NCBI GenBank assembly: GCA_934717675.1
Contig: CAKUYZ010000001.1
Coordinates: forward strand, 94,563-158,562
Source of the DNA: an uncultured Bacteroidales bacterium
GTDB lineage: Bacteria; Bacteroidota; Bacteroidia; Bacteroidales; Marinilabiliaceae
Direction of reading: 5' to 3'
Length of the DNA stretch: 64,000 bases
A program made the position numbers and the translations under genes. Positions 47,063 through 56,212 of this stretch are shown in pieces. How positions within the stretch are numbered: position 1 is the stretch's first letter; each line of letters starts with the position of its first letter. Under the pieces are notes generated by a model that was not told the origin of the DNA, did not search any database, and saw only the letters and a list, made by a program, of their open reading frames with translations.

Positions 47063-47818
47063 ATGGATAAAACTATAAACGTCACGCTCAAGGTCTGGCG
47101 TCAGAAAGGACCTAAGGAGAAGGGACACTTCGAGACCTACAATCTCCAGAATATCTCCACCAACATGTCGTTCCTCGAGATGCTCGACACACTCAACGAG
47201 CAGCTCGTGGCCAAGCATGAGGAACCCGTGGTGTTCGATCACGACTGCCGCGAGGGCATCTGCGGCATGTGCTCGCTCTACATCAACGGTCACCCTCACG
47301 GCCGCGATGGTCACACCACCACCTGCCAGCTCCATATGCGCCGCTTCTCCGATGGTGAGACCATCACCATCGAGCCTTGGCGTTCGGCCGGCTTCCCCGT
47401 GATCCGCGACCTTATGGTAGACCGCTCGGCCTATGATAAGATCATGCAGGCCGGTGGCTACACCTCCATCCGCTGCGGCGCCGCGCAAGACGCCAACGCC
47501 CTCCCCATCTCCAAAGAGGCTGCCGACGAGGCCATGGATGCCGCCAGCTGCATCGGCTGCGGCGCATGCGCTGCGGCTTGCAAAAACGGCTCCGCCATGC
47601 TCTTCGTCTCGGCCAAGGTGAGCCAGCTGGCCCTCCTCCCGCAGGGTCGTGTAGAGGCCGCGCGCCGCGCAAAGGCCATGGTGGCCAAGATGGACGAGCT
47701 CGGCTTCGGCAATTGCACAAACACCGGAGCTTGCGAGGCCGAGTGTCCCAAGGGAGTCTCCATAGCCAACATTGCCCGCCTCAACCGCGAGTTCCTCAAG
47801 GCCAAGCTAAAAGACTAG
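47063..47818 (+). CDS. sdhB: succinate dehydrogenase/fumarate reductase iron-sulfur subunit
   Basis: Transfers electrons between FAD and heme/quinone through three clusters. The 251-residue protein has the [2Fe-2S] ligands in [20 protein letters not shown] with TTTCQLHM, and the C-terminal [4Fe-4S] and [3Fe-4S] ligands in [19 protein letters not shown] and [18 protein letters not shown]. The last block keeps a Thr in place of one Cys, typical of the [3Fe-4S] site. Last gene of the operon, followed by two GC-rich hairpins. Confidence 0.98.
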   Translation: MDKTINVTLKVWRQKGPKEKGHFETYNLQNISTNMSFLEMLDTLNEQLVAKHEEPVVFDHDCREGICGMCSLYINGHPHGRDGHTTTCQLHMRRFSDGETITIEPWRSAGFPVIRDLMVDRSAYDKIMQAGGYTSIRCGAAQDANALPISKEAADEAMDAASCIGCGACAAACKNGSAMLFVSAKVSQLALLPQGRVEAARRAKAMVAKMDELGFGNCTNTGACEAECPKGVSIANIARLNREFLKAKLKD

Positions 47819-47856
47819 GCCAAGCCCCCGCGCCGCAGGCGCGGGTTATGGATATG

Positions 47857-47897
47857 GCCGCCGCCCCGCTTCGCGGGGTGGCGGCTTTCTGTTTTTT
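47857..47897 (+). terminator. terminator of sdhCAB
   Basis: GCCGCC / GGCGGC and CCCCGC / GCGGGG arms stacked in one long stem with a three-base loop, followed by TTT and a run of six T. A smaller hairpin CCCGCGCC / GGCGCGGG precedes it. Confidence 0.92.
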
Positions 47898-47956
47898 ATG
47901 CCTATATTTGTCAGTCGGGGCCCAAAGCCTAGTCCTCACTCATTCTCTTTTTTGCC

Positions 47957-49561
47957 ATGAAATATCCCATAGGAATACAGTCTTTCGAGAGCATCATTGA
48001 AGGTGGCTATGTCTATGTGGACAAGACTGCGCTCATCCACCGTATGATGTGCGAGGGTAAGTCTTATTTTCTGAGCAGGCCCCGACGTTTCGGTAAGAGC
48101 CTTCTTGTCTCCACATTAGAGTGTTTCTTTCGCGGGCGTCGCGAACTCTTCCGCGGCCTGGCCATAGATGAGATGGAGACAGGTTGGCAGGCTAGCCCCG
48201 TGCTGCATATGGATCTTAACTCTTGCGACTTCACTGTCCCAGGGTCATTGGAAGCTGTGTTGGACAGCTATTTGCAGACGTGGGAGAAGTCCTATGGAGT
48301 GTCCGTGGTGGCTAGTGAGGCGTCGCAGTTCGGGTTGCGATTCAAACGTGTCATATCTGCTGCCAGGGAGGCCGCAGGTCGCGGGGTTGTGGTGCTGATA
48401 GATGAGTATGACAAGCCAATCCTTGATGTGATGGATGGATGTCCGCCTGCCAATCTTAGCCACGGCCTCTCTTTGGAAGATCGTAATCGGAATACGCTGC
48501 GAGGATTCTATTCTGCCCTCAAATCTGCCGATGCCGACTTGCGTTTTGTATTGCTCACGGGTGTTTCGCGTTTTGCTAAAGTGAGTGTCTTTAGCGATCT
48601 TAATCAGTTGAAAGACATAAGTATGACGGAGAGGTATGAGACCTTGTGCGGAATTTCCCAACACGAGGTTGACACCGTCTTCGCCGATTCTGTCGCGCAT
48701 ATGGCTTCTTGCCGCGGCGAGACCCCACAACTAATGAGCCGGCTCCTCAAGGAGAGGTATGACGGCTACCACTTCAGCAAACGCATGACCGATGTCTATA
48801 ACCCTTTCAGCCTGCTCAATGCCCTGCAAGATTGCGAGCTGTCAGATTATTGGTTTGCAAGTGGGACGCCATCTGGTCTTGTCCGTCTCCTTGCTCGCTC
48901 CGACGCAAACCTGCAAGAGATGGTTGACCGATATTATGACGCTAGCCAGATTGAGACCTATCGGGTCTCTTCGCGCAACCCTCTCCCTTTAATCTTGCAG
49001 TCTGGCTACTTGACCTTGGCCAGTTATAATCCGCAAATTGAGGCTTTTACGCTTAAAATTCCAAACAAGGAGGTCGAGAGAGGGTTTCTTACATTGGTGG
49101 CGGACAATTATCTGGATGTTTCCGAGGGATGCACATTCGGACTTATACAAAAGACAGTCATGTCGTTGTCTGCAGGGCGGATAGAAGATTTTCGCATAGG
49201 CCTAACGGCCTTTCTCTCTTCCATTCCATATCATGTCCGCCGCAAGTCTGACGAGCGGGAGAAAGAGCGTTATTTCCAATATACCATTTACCTCCTGTTG
49301 CGAATAGCCTCAACATATATGGTCCTCATTGAGAAGCCGTCTAGCAGAGGCCGTGCTGATTGTGTGGTTGAGACCACGTCATTTGTTTATATTTTTGAGT
49401 TTAAACTCGATGGCTCCGCCAACGAGGCTCTCCGTCAGATAGATGCTTGCGGCTATGCGGATCCGTATGCTGCCGATCATCGTTCTCTTTTCAAAGTCGG
49501 CGTTTCGTTCTCTTCGCGGTCTGGCTCCATTGATGGGTGGAATGCCATTCGTGTGAGATGA
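47957..49561 (+). CDS. AAA-ATPase-like protein with C-terminal PD-(D/E)XK nuclease domain
   Basis: A 534-residue member of the abundant Bacteroidota AAA-ATPase_like/PDDEXK_9 family. N-terminus KYPIGIQSFESIIEGGYVYVDKT, Walker A SRPRRFGKSLLVS (about 38-50), Walker B VVLIDEYDKPILD (about 148-160), then the winged-helix-like middle, and near the C-terminus the nuclease core DCVVETTSFVYIFEFKLDGS (D, ExK; about 471-490). Many paralogues per genome, function unknown; roles in defence or mobile-element biology are suspected. Complete and without frameshift. It stands alone after the sdh terminator and is followed by a long non-coding gap. Confidence 0.93.
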   Translation: MKYPIGIQSFESIIEGGYVYVDKTALIHRMMCEGKSYFLSRPRRFGKSLLVSTLECFFRGRRELFRGLAIDEMETGWQASPVLHMDLNSCDFTVPGSLEAVLDSYLQTWEKSYGVSVVASEASQFGLRFKRVISAAREAAGRGVVVLIDEYDKPILDVMDGCPPANLSHGLSLEDRNRNTLRGFYSALKSADADLRFVLLTGVSRFAKVSVFSDLNQLKDISMTERYETLCGISQHEVDTVFADSVAHMASCRGETPQLMSRLLKERYDGYHFSKRMTDVYNPFSLLNALQDCELSDYWFASGTPSGLVRLLARSDANLQEMVDRYYDASQIETYRVSSRNPLPLILQSGYLTLASYNPQIEAFTLKIPNKEVERGFLTLVADNYLDVSEGCTFGLIQKTVMSLSAGRIEDFRIGLTAFLSSIPYHVRRKSDEREKERYFQYTIYLLLRIASTYMVLIEKPSSRGRADCVVETTSFVYIFEFKLDGSANEALRQIDACGYADPYAADHRSLFKVGVSFSSRSGSIDGWNAIRVR

Positions 49562-50153
49562 GGCAAGGCTTCATCTAAAGAAAACATCTTATGTTAATGA
49601 CCTGTTAACACAGCCTCGCCGTTATGCAATATCAATATAAGCAACTAAATTCGTACTCTCAAAAGAATGGTAGGTGACACCGAACAGAATATGTCCCAAT
49701 GGTCTCATGCTCCTTTTCAAAGACACCATCTTTTCGCCTGTATGTTCACTTCCCAAACCTAGCCGAATGCTTCACGCCCTCAATTGGCATAAATAAAGTT
49801 CTCTGTCAGGCTTTCTTTCGTCTACTAACTAGAAATTCTAGGCGTTTAAGATGCAACGCCAAAACAATGCGCAGCTGGTATAACTGTTCGTTCTGTACGG
49901 TGGTATGTCTTGCGATAATATTTATTTTATGTATTTGTCTGAAGAATAGACTCTTATTTGTAAGCGGTTGGTGACAATTTGAATTTTGTGAATATAATTC
50001 AAACTCAATGGTGCTAACGTAAGAAATAAAGATATACCTTTGAGCCGTCGGACGAATGGGATGACACCGGATCCATAATCTGTACAGGGTTTCACCGCCG
50101 CTTCCGCCAGACAATCAAGTTTCGGTAAGTTTTAATAATCATTAAGCTCTAAC
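49562..50153 (+). other. 592-bp AT-rich intergenic region with palindromes
   Basis: No convincing gene: a 91-codon frame near 49.7-50.0 kb lacks any protein-like pattern, and a 32-codon one at 49667-49762 is doubtful. Two symmetrical words stand out: CTAGAAATTCTAG at 49829-49841 and TTTGAATT...AATTCAAA (10-base spacer) at 49978-50003. A promoter box follows at 50035. The length and composition suggest decayed or regulatory DNA ahead of the lipoprotein/barrel pair. Confidence 0.55.
50035..50042 (+). promoter_or_regulatory. -7 promoter element of the lipoprotein/barrel pair
   Basis: TACCTTTG, exact to TAnnTTTG, about 110 bp before the ATG. No -33 TTTG at normal distance. The inverted repeat at 49978-50003 lies about 30 bases upstream, in operator position. 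Confidence 0.55.
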
Positions 50154-51749
50154 ATGAGAAGAACATTTTTGGCATTGACTGCCGCCCTAGTTTCCCTTAT
50201 ATCTTGCTCTGACGACGGCGTTAAGCCGGAGGCTCCGCCGTCACCCGAAGTGTCCGTTTCTTCTGCCACCGCAGAGAAGGCCGTCTCGGAGAGTAAAACC
50301 GCTTTCGCTCGCATACTTTCTGCCGCTGTGTCTGACAGCAAGGATGTGAGGGAGTTCCTCAAGGCTGAGGCTTTGAAGAAGTTCGACAAGAATTACGATG
50401 TCCTCTATCTGGCCGTCAAGGACGAGATGGTCGGAGACAAGACCTTCCGTCAAGTGCTCGCCTCCTACGCTTCAGAGGAGGCTATCGACAGCATTGAGGC
50501 CAACGTGCCGCTGCTGAATATCTATCTCACCCGCACCGCTTTCCTAGACATATATCCAGAAGACCTCGACGTCGAGGACAAATTCACGCCAGTCGCTGTG
50601 GAAGAGAAAGACAGTGTGGCTTTCTTCTGCGGAGGCGTGAAGGAGTTCTCCCTTGCAAAGGGAGAGGTTCCTGACTGCCACGTCTTTGTGGTCGGCGAGA
50701 ATTCCCGAGTGGTTGTCAGTGGGGAAAATTCTGGAAACAAGTCCCTGTCCGTTAGGGGCTTTGAATTTATTGATGAGGCTTTCGATGGCTCGATTCCAGA
50801 CGGTTCGACCCTAAAGTCGGTCAGCGTCTCGTCTTCCAATGTCGGTCAGCGCGCCCTTGACTCGTACAAGTATTTCTTTAGCGATGGGAACGATATTCAT
50901 CAGAAAGGTCTCCAGAGGGATTATATATATTACGGCTTAACCCCGCAAAACGACACCAAAGGCAAACTCGTAACGTCTGCCTCAGAGTACATTGGGAGCA
51001 TAAGAGTGCCCATTGCTGCCATGTACACTTTTTCTGATGACAGAACCAAGGAGGAGTACTCTGATCCCTACATTTTAACAACAAAAATTGAGCATAAGGG
51101 GTCTAGCCTTAGCTATGAAGCCTTGATGGACAAGATTTGGTCTAAGGGTGCCTTCAACTTTATGTTTGAGGTTATCACTTCCAACCAGGCTGTTGCGGGT
51201 GTGACGTACGTATCTTTGACACCAGACGATTTGTGGACTCTGTCCTACACGCATACAAGAAAGCATAAGACGTGGTTTCATCGTTCAAGGCACACGTATG
51301 TTGTAAATGTTGACAAGTTTGAGTCTAAGGATGTAATTCTTGATAAGCCTGTCAATATGGGCAAGTGGAATGTCGCTCAGGAGTCTGTCTACCGTTACGT
51401 GAGAATTAGGGAATTTGACAAAGGTCGAGAGATCTCTGTAAAGACAACCTATGAGATGGACCAGATGAAGTCAAGCAGTTTTAGCGGCGACTTTAAGTTA
51501 GAGCTTGGTTTTGGAACAAAGAAAGGAAACAATGGCACTGTGGGTGTTGATGTTGACACTAAGGTTGACAACACCAATACGGTCAAGGTGACAAGAGAAG
51601 TTACTGAAAAGTGGACTGAAAACTCTGACGACCTGGGCCTTGTGCAAATATACTACTACGACCCGGTTATTGAATCTATGAATGGAAAGAACCCTGTTCT
51701 CCGCACATATAACACAGGCTCTGTTGAATTCGGAATCTTTGTCAAATAA
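50154..51749 (+). CDS. uncharacterised large lipoprotein, partner of an outer-membrane barrel
   Basis: A 531-residue lipoprotein: MRRTFLALTAALVSLISC with an SPII lipobox (LISC), then a Pro/Ser-rich linker (SDDGVKPEAPPSPEVSVSSA). The N-terminal third is alpha-helical (AVSESKTAFARILSAAVSD, EFLKAEALKKFDKNYDVLYL); the rest is beta-rich, ending with a long stretch of alternating polar/apolar Ser/Thr/Val-rich strands (SFSGDFKLELGFGTKKGN, GTVGVDVDTKVDNTNTVKVT) and a YYYDP strand. I recognise no family. The last part resembles amphipathic hairpin regions of aerolysin-type proteins, which is only a visual impression. Followed after 9 bp by the barrel gene. Confidence 0.7.
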   Translation: MRRTFLALTAALVSLISCSDDGVKPEAPPSPEVSVSSATAEKAVSESKTAFARILSAAVSDSKDVREFLKAEALKKFDKNYDVLYLAVKDEMVGDKTFRQVLASYASEEAIDSIEANVPLLNIYLTRTAFLDIYPEDLDVEDKFTPVAVEEKDSVAFFCGGVKEFSLAKGEVPDCHVFVVGENSRVVVSGENSGNKSLSVRGFEFIDEAFDGSIPDGSTLKSVSVSSSNVGQRALDSYKYFFSDGNDIHQKGLQRDYIYYGLTPQNDTKGKLVTSASEYIGSIRVPIAAMYTFSDDRTKEEYSDPYILTTKIEHKGSSLSYEALMDKIWSKGAFNFMFEVITSNQAVAGVTYVSLTPDDLWTLSYTHTRKHKTWFHRSRHTYVVNVDKFESKDVILDKPVNMGKWNVAQESVYRYVRIREFDKGREISVKTTYEMDQMKSSSFSGDFKLELGFGTKKGNNGTVGVDVDTKVDNTNTVKVTREVTEKWTENSDDLGLVQIYYYDPVIESMNGKNPVLRTYNTGSVEFGIFVK

Positions 51750-51758
51750 TTGCGAAAT

Positions 51759-52421
51759 ATGAAACGGCTAATATTTGTCATTATTGTTTGTTCTTTGTCC
51801 GCCCTCTGTGTCAAGGCGCAGGAGTCTTACAACAAGGTGGCTTTGGGCTTCGAGTCTATGCATATCACATATGATGAGGACCCGACCGATGTGACCAAAG
51901 GCATCTCACTCGGCTATGCTCATGGTTTCGGCCTTAGCCCCAATATTCCCCTTTTCATTGAGACGGGAGCGAAGTTGGCTTGGACGCACAGTGTGACGCA
52001 CCGAAACGAATCTCTTCTTTCTTCTACTGAGAAGGTTGATTTTCTAAACGTCTCTCTGCCGGTCGATTTCGGCTATAAGTTCGGCTTTTTCAGCGACAAT
52101 CTTGGCCTGATGCTCTTCACCGGCCCTAATTTTCGCTTCAATGTCATAGGCCGCAGGCAGATGACAATAGGGGAAAAGGAAAAGCATTATGACTCTGAGA
52201 ATTTCTTGAAGCGCGATACCGATTATGCCGCCAATATTTTCCAGTTCGGGTGGCGTCTTGGCGCGACGGTGTCTCACGGCCCGTTCAGTATCGGCTATGC
52301 GCTGACCTACGACTTCACTGACTATCGTGACGTCGCGTCGGTCAACTCTTTCTCCCACACCAAGCATTTTGGGGAGCATAAGACGGCGTCTCACTCCCTT
52401 ACCATAGGCTACACATTCTAG
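51759..52421 (+). CDS. outer-membrane beta-barrel protein
   Basis: A 220-residue protein: signal MKRLIFVIIVCSLSALCVKA then QESYNKVALGF. The mature chain alternates amphipathic strands (ISLGYAHGFGLSPNIPLFIE, LPVDFGYKFGFF, GLMLFTGPNFRFNVIG, FGWRLGATVSHGPFSIGYA) and ends SHSLTIGYTF, with the terminal Phe that serves as BAM recognition signal. About eight strands, as in OmpA/OmpX-like porin-family proteins. ATG at 51759 chosen over an upstream TTG. Nine bases after the lipoprotein, so the two probably act together on the outer membrane. Confidence 0.85.
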   Translation: MKRLIFVIIVCSLSALCVKAQESYNKVALGFESMHITYDEDPTDVTKGISLGYAHGFGLSPNIPLFIETGAKLAWTHSVTHRNESLLSSTEKVDFLNVSLPVDFGYKFGFFSDNLGLMLFTGPNFRFNVIGRRQMTIGEKEKHYDSENFLKRDTDYAANIFQFGWRLGATVSHGPFSIGYALTYDFTDYRDVASVNSFSHTKHFGEHKTASHSLTIGYTF

Positions 52422-52443
52422 CCCTGCGGCCTAAAACACGGAA

Positions 52444-52486
52444 AAAGTTCGCCCGCCGCAAAGACTATTTGCGGCGGGCGAACTTT
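52444..52486. terminator. bidirectional terminator
   Basis: A perfect 19-bp stem (AAAGTTCGCCCGCCGCAAA) with a GACTA loop, between the barrel gene and the convergent ACT-domain gene. Confidence 0.95.
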
Positions 52487-52515
52487 GTTCATTTGTTGGA
52501 CAGTGCCGCCGAAGA

Positions 52516-52902
52516 TTACATCTCCTCAAGCACAGATTGGCACTTCGCCAGGTCGGAAGGCTTGATTATGGCTCTTGCCTGACCGTCATGCTGAAGGGCG
52601 TACATATATTCCACCGAGATGTCGCCCGCCGCTATCTTGTCCAGCAGGCCCGCTAGGGCGCCCGTCTCGTTGGGGCACACCACGCTCACCACGTCCGTCA
52701 CCATCGTGGCGAAACCCGCGTCTTTCAGCACTTTTTGCGCCTTTTCGACGTCTTCCACCACTATGCGCAGCACGCCGAATTCAATCATGTCCGCCGTGCT
52801 GAACGCCAAGATGTCTATCCCTGCTCCCGCCAACAGGCGCGTCACCTCACGGGTGCGCCCCACGCGGTTCTCTAGGAACACCGAAAGTTGCTTTATTATC
52901 AT
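52516..52902 (-). CDS. tandem ACT-domain protein linked to paaK
   Basis: A 128-residue protein with two ACT units: KQLSVFLENRVGRTREVTRLLAGAGIDI (split here: first strand and helix) and VVCPNETGALAGLLDKIAAGDISVEYMY. ACT domains bind amino acids and regulate enzymes; this stand-alone form is repeatedly found next to phenylacetate-CoA ligase in anaerobes. It may sense an aromatic amino acid for the operon. Last gene, 31 bp after paaK; ends at a strong terminator. Confidence 0.9.
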   Translation of the reverse strand: MIIKQLSVFLENRVGRTREVTRLLAGAGIDILAFSTADMIEFGVLRIVVEDVEKAQKVLKDAGFATMVTDVVSVVCPNETGALAGLLDKIAAGDISVEYMYALQHDGQARAIIKPSDLAKCQSVLEEM

Positions 52903-52933
52903 ATCGCTCTCCGTTTTTCTGTCTGATATTCTC

Positions 52934-54232
52934 TTACTTCAGCACTCGCTTGTCCATCACTCTGTTGCTCTTGCCTTGGCTGCGCTCAATGGAACCCGGC
53001 TCCACCAGTTGGACGTTGGCGTTGATTGACAGCACGCTCTTGAGTTTGTCGTGCAGCTCTTTCTTCAGCCCCACCATCTTGGCCAGGTCGTCAGAGTAGA
53101 AGCCCTCTTTCACCTCCACCTGCACGTCCAGGGTGTCCAGGTTGTCTTTGCGGTCCACAATGAGCTGATATTGCGGCTCGAAAGCCTGCAGGCCCAAGAT
53201 CACGCTCTCAATCTGCGAGGGGAAGACGTTTATGCCGCGGATTATCAGCATGTCGTCAGACCGCCCCATAATGGGGTCAATCTTCACTTCCGTGCGGCCG
53301 CAGGCGCACTTGCCGTGGCGCAGGGCCGTAAGGTCGCGCGTGCGGTAGCGGATCAGCGGGATGCCCTCTTTCGTCAGGGTCGTTATCACCAGTTCGCCCT
53401 TCTGCCCGTCGGGCAGCACCTCCAGCGTCTGTGGGTCTATTATCTCGGGGTAGAAATGGTCCTCGTTGAAGTGCGACCCGCATTGGCACTCGCATTCGTG
53501 AGCCACGCCGGGGCCCATTATCTCGCTCAGGCCATACATGTTATATGCCTTGATGCCCATGTTGGCCTCAATCTCGCGCCTCATGTTCTCAGTCCAAGGC
53601 TCGCCGCCGAAGCACCCTATGCGCAGGGCGAATTCGTCCATGGAGTAGCCCATCTTTTTGATGGTTTCATAAAGGTGCAGGGCGTAAGACGGCGTGCAGG
53701 CCAGCACGGTCACCTGCAAGTCGTGCAGCAGGCGGATGTGCTTCTCCGTGTTGCCTGTCGATGTGGGCAGCACCGTCGCTCCCAGATGCTGCGCCCCGTC
53801 ATGGAATCCCAGCCCGCCCGTGAAGAGGCCGTAGCCATAGGCTACGCTCACGGTGTCGGTCTCCCTCACGCCCCAGGCGTAGAGGCTGCGCGCAATGCAT
53901 TCTGACCACACGGCCAGGTCTTTGCGCGTGTAGCCCACAATGGTGGGCTTGCCCGTGGTGCCGCTTGAGGCGTGGATGCGAATTATCTCGCTCCGCGGCA
54001 CGGCAAAGAGGCCGCAGGGGTAGTTGTCCCTCATGTCTTGCTTGGTCGTGAAGGGCAGCTTGGCAATGTCGTCTATGGTGTTGATGTCGCTTGGCAGGAG
54101 GTCCATCTCCTGCAGCTTCTGGCGGTAGAACGGCACGTTGTGATACAGCCGCTCCACCAGCTTGCGCAGCCTGGCTCCTTGCAGCTCGCGGCGCGCCTCG
54201 GGGTCCATGCCCTCTTTGGTCTTATTCCACAT
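52934..54232 (-). CDS. paaK: phenylacetate--CoA ligase
   Basis: An ANL-superfamily ligase that activates phenylacetate and related aryl acetates as CoA esters, or runs in reverse to make ATP. The 432 residues have the P-loop IHASSGTTGKPTIVGYT (about 86-102), MYGLSEIMGPGVAHEC (about 233-248, adenine site), TTLTKEGIPLIRYRTRDL, CACGRTEVKIDPIMGRSDDM and RGINVFPSQIESVIL. Length and residues match the anaerobic PaaK clade. Together with iorAB upstream it can produce ATP from aryl-acetyl-CoA, as in archaeal fermentation of aromatic amino acids. Confidence 0.96.
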   Translation of the reverse strand: MWNKTKEGMDPEARRELQGARLRKLVERLYHNVPFYRQKLQEMDLLPSDINTIDDIAKLPFTTKQDMRDNYPCGLFAVPRSEIIRIHASSGTTGKPTIVGYTRKDLAVWSECIARSLYAWGVRETDTVSVAYGYGLFTGGLGFHDGAQHLGATVLPTSTGNTEKHIRLLHDLQVTVLACTPSYALHLYETIKKMGYSMDEFALRIGCFGGEPWTENMRREIEANMGIKAYNMYGLSEIMGPGVAHECECQCGSHFNEDHFYPEIIDPQTLEVLPDGQKGELVITTLTKEGIPLIRYRTRDLTALRHGKCACGRTEVKIDPIMGRSDDMLIIRGINVFPSQIESVILGLQAFEPQYQLIVDRKDNLDTLDVQVEVKEGFYSDDLAKMVGLKKELHDKLKSVLSINANVQLVEPGSIERSQGKSNRVMDKRVLK

Positions 54233-54280
54233 GGTGGTCTTGTCTCTCTTCTTGGTTTCTGTCTTTTTGCCGCCGCGGCC

Positions 54281-55603
54281 TCAGCCTTTGGCGGGGTGGT
54301 CTTGCCGAAAAGCCTCCAGTCTCTCGCGCAGGGTGCCATATTGCTCCGGCCCCACAAAGGAGACGCACACCCTCAGGCCCTGCTCGTGGCTGCCCGTGGT
54401 GTCCAGGCTTATTATGCTCACTCCGTAGTAGAGCAGCTCCTCCATCAGCTCCGCCCCGCTCATGCCGGGGTAGCCCACGGTGAAGTAGAAACCGTCCGCC
54501 ACGGGCTCGCCCATGTCATCGGCATAGACCAGGCTGAAGCCGTTGTCGGCGAATATCTCTTTTATGGCAGCCGCCCTGCGCCCATACTCCCGCCCTGCGC
54601 TCAGAAAGTCATATCGGCCGTCGGCCGCCGCCCCCAGCATGGCCGCCAGGGCATATTGGGCGGAGTGGGCCGTGCCGCTGGAGAGACAGTAGAGGATGCG
54701 GTTGACAAAGACGGAGCCGAAAGCCCCCACGCCATAGCGCCGGGCCAGGGCCTCATATTTGCGGTCATATTGCTGCTGGCTCATCACGGCCACGCCAATG
54801 CGCTGCCCCGCGTAACTGAATGCCTTGGAGCCGGAGATGAGCATGACGTAGCGGCTTGTGTGGCGACCCACCGATGGCTGGAACGGCGGCACGCCGGGGT
54901 GACTTATGTCTTTGCGGAAGTCCATGCCGAAGTAGGCCAAGTCTTCCACAATCACCACGTCATATTTGTCCGCCAGGCCGGCCAGTCCCCGGATCTCGTC
55001 ATAGCGCAAGCACATCCATGACGGGTTGTTCGGGTTGGCGAAGAGCATGGCAGAGATGTGTCCGTCGCGGAGGCGAGCCTCCACCTCGTCCAGCAGGGCC
55101 TGCCCGCGGGTGTGGTGGATGTCAAAGGCCTCGTGCCGCAGCCCAATGATGTCCAGCTGCGTCTTCTGCACGGGGAAGCCCGGGTCAATGAACAGCACCG
55201 TGCCGCGCTCCGGCAGGGCGTGATATAGCGTCAGGAAGGTGGCGAACGCCCCTTGCATGGAGCCGCTCACGGGTATGCAGCAGCGCGGCTCCACGTCAAC
55301 GTCGGTAAAAGCCTTCACAAAGCGCGCAGCGGCCTCTTTCAGGGCGGGCAGGCCGTCTAGCATGGGGTAGCGGGCGGCGCACCCGCAGCGCAGGGCCTCG
55401 ATCTCGGCCTCGGTGCCTATGGCGTCGGGCGGCAGCCCCGGCACGCCCATCTCCATCCTCACATATTTGAGACCCGTGGCTGCCTCCACTTTATTGGCCA
55501 CGGAGACAATCTCGCGGATGTTGGCCCGCGAGAAGTCCGGCAGTCCGAGCGAGGCCTTGGCCTCGTCCACCGCTTGGCGCGGCATGGGTGTCTCGTGTCT
55601 CAT
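54281..55603 (-). CDS. class I/II PLP-dependent aminotransferase (probable aromatic)
   Basis: A 440-residue fold-type I aminotransferase: ATFLTLYHALPERGTVLFID, MLFANPNNPSWMC (substrate carboxylate region), VVIVEDLAYFGMDF (the Asp/Tyr that contact PLP) and the Schiff-base Lys in LISGSKAFSYAGQRIG (Lys about 250). Sequence alone does not give the amino acid, but its place two bases after iorB and before paaK indicates aromatic amino acids (Phe, Tyr, Trp) to aryl pyruvates. It lacks any N-terminal HTH of MocR-type regulators. Confidence 0.85.
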   Translation of the reverse strand: MRHETPMPRQAVDEAKASLGLPDFSRANIREIVSVANKVEAATGLKYVRMEMGVPGLPPDAIGTEAEIEALRCGCAARYPMLDGLPALKEAAARFVKAFTDVDVEPRCCIPVSGSMQGAFATFLTLYHALPERGTVLFIDPGFPVQKTQLDIIGLRHEAFDIHHTRGQALLDEVEARLRDGHISAMLFANPNNPSWMCLRYDEIRGLAGLADKYDVVIVEDLAYFGMDFRKDISHPGVPPFQPSVGRHTSRYVMLISGSKAFSYAGQRIGVAVMSQQQYDRKYEALARRYGVGAFGSVFVNRILYCLSSGTAHSAQYALAAMLGAAADGRYDFLSAGREYGRRAAAIKEIFADNGFSLVYADDMGEPVADGFYFTVGYPGMSGAELMEELLYYGVSIISLDTTGSHEQGLRVCVSFVGPEQYGTLRERLEAFRQDHPAKG

Positions 55604-55605
55604 CC

Positions 55606-56178
55606 CTATTGTGCTTTCTCGGCCCCGAGGCGCAAGGCCCTGACGTTGCTCTCCACCACTTTTTCGCCTTTGCTGGCGAAGACCCTGCCCACGCTCTCGG
55701 CCAGCGTCTCCACGTCCAGCTCCAGCACGCGCGCCGCGGCCCCGAGCAAGATCATGTTCACCCCCCGCGGCAGGGAGTTTTCTTTGGCCAGGGCGTCGGC
55801 GTCTATCAGCACCGTGTGGCCAAAGGCGCGCAGCTCGGCCATGATGGCCTCGGGGTCAGGATAGTTGGGGATGTTGACAAAGGGCTGCGTGCAGCTCACA
55901 ATCCACCCCTCGGGGCGCAGGCTGGCCTTGTAGCGCAGGGCCTCCATGGGCTCCATGGCAATGACAATGTCCGCCTGCCCTTGCGGGATCAGGTCAGACG
56001 CTATCGGGTTGTCCGATATGCGCAGGTGGCTGTGGACGTCGCCGCCCCTCTGGCTCATACCGTGGACCTCGGCCTGCTTGATGCACATGCCGCGGTTCAT
56101 GGCGGCGTCGCCTATTATGGTGGCAATGGAGAGGATGCCTTGCCCGCCTACGCCTGCCAATATTATGTCTTTCTTCAT
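55606..56178 (-). CDS. iorB: indolepyruvate ferredoxin oxidoreductase, beta subunit
   Basis: Gamma-type domain subunit of the aryl-pyruvate:ferredoxin oxidoreductase, which decarboxylates indole-, phenyl- or hydroxyphenyl-pyruvate to aryl-acetyl-CoA. The 190-residue protein has IILAGVGGQGILSIATIIGD (about 4-23), CIKQAEVHGMSQRGGDVHSH (about 31-50), ADIVIAMEPMEALRYKASLRP and LIDADALAKE. The ATG at 56178 gives the standard start; upstream codons belong to the iorA end. Between iorA (34 bp) and the aminotransferase. Confidence 0.94.
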   Translation of the reverse strand: MKKDIILAGVGGQGILSIATIIGDAAMNRGMCIKQAEVHGMSQRGGDVHSHLRISDNPIASDLIPQGQADIVIAMEPMEALRYKASLRPEGWIVSCTQPFVNIPNYPDPEAIMAELRAFGHTVLIDADALAKENSLPRGVNMILLGAAARVLELDVETLAESVGRVFASKGEKVVESNVRALRLGAEKAQ

Positions 56179-56212
56179 TTCTCTTTTGTCTCTCGTCCGT
56201 AATGAAATAAAG

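Noticed and set aside
49699..49974. 91-codon frame in the long intergenic gap
   Set aside because: No ribosome-binding context, Cys/Phe-rich random composition, no domain; treated as chance in AT-rich DNA.
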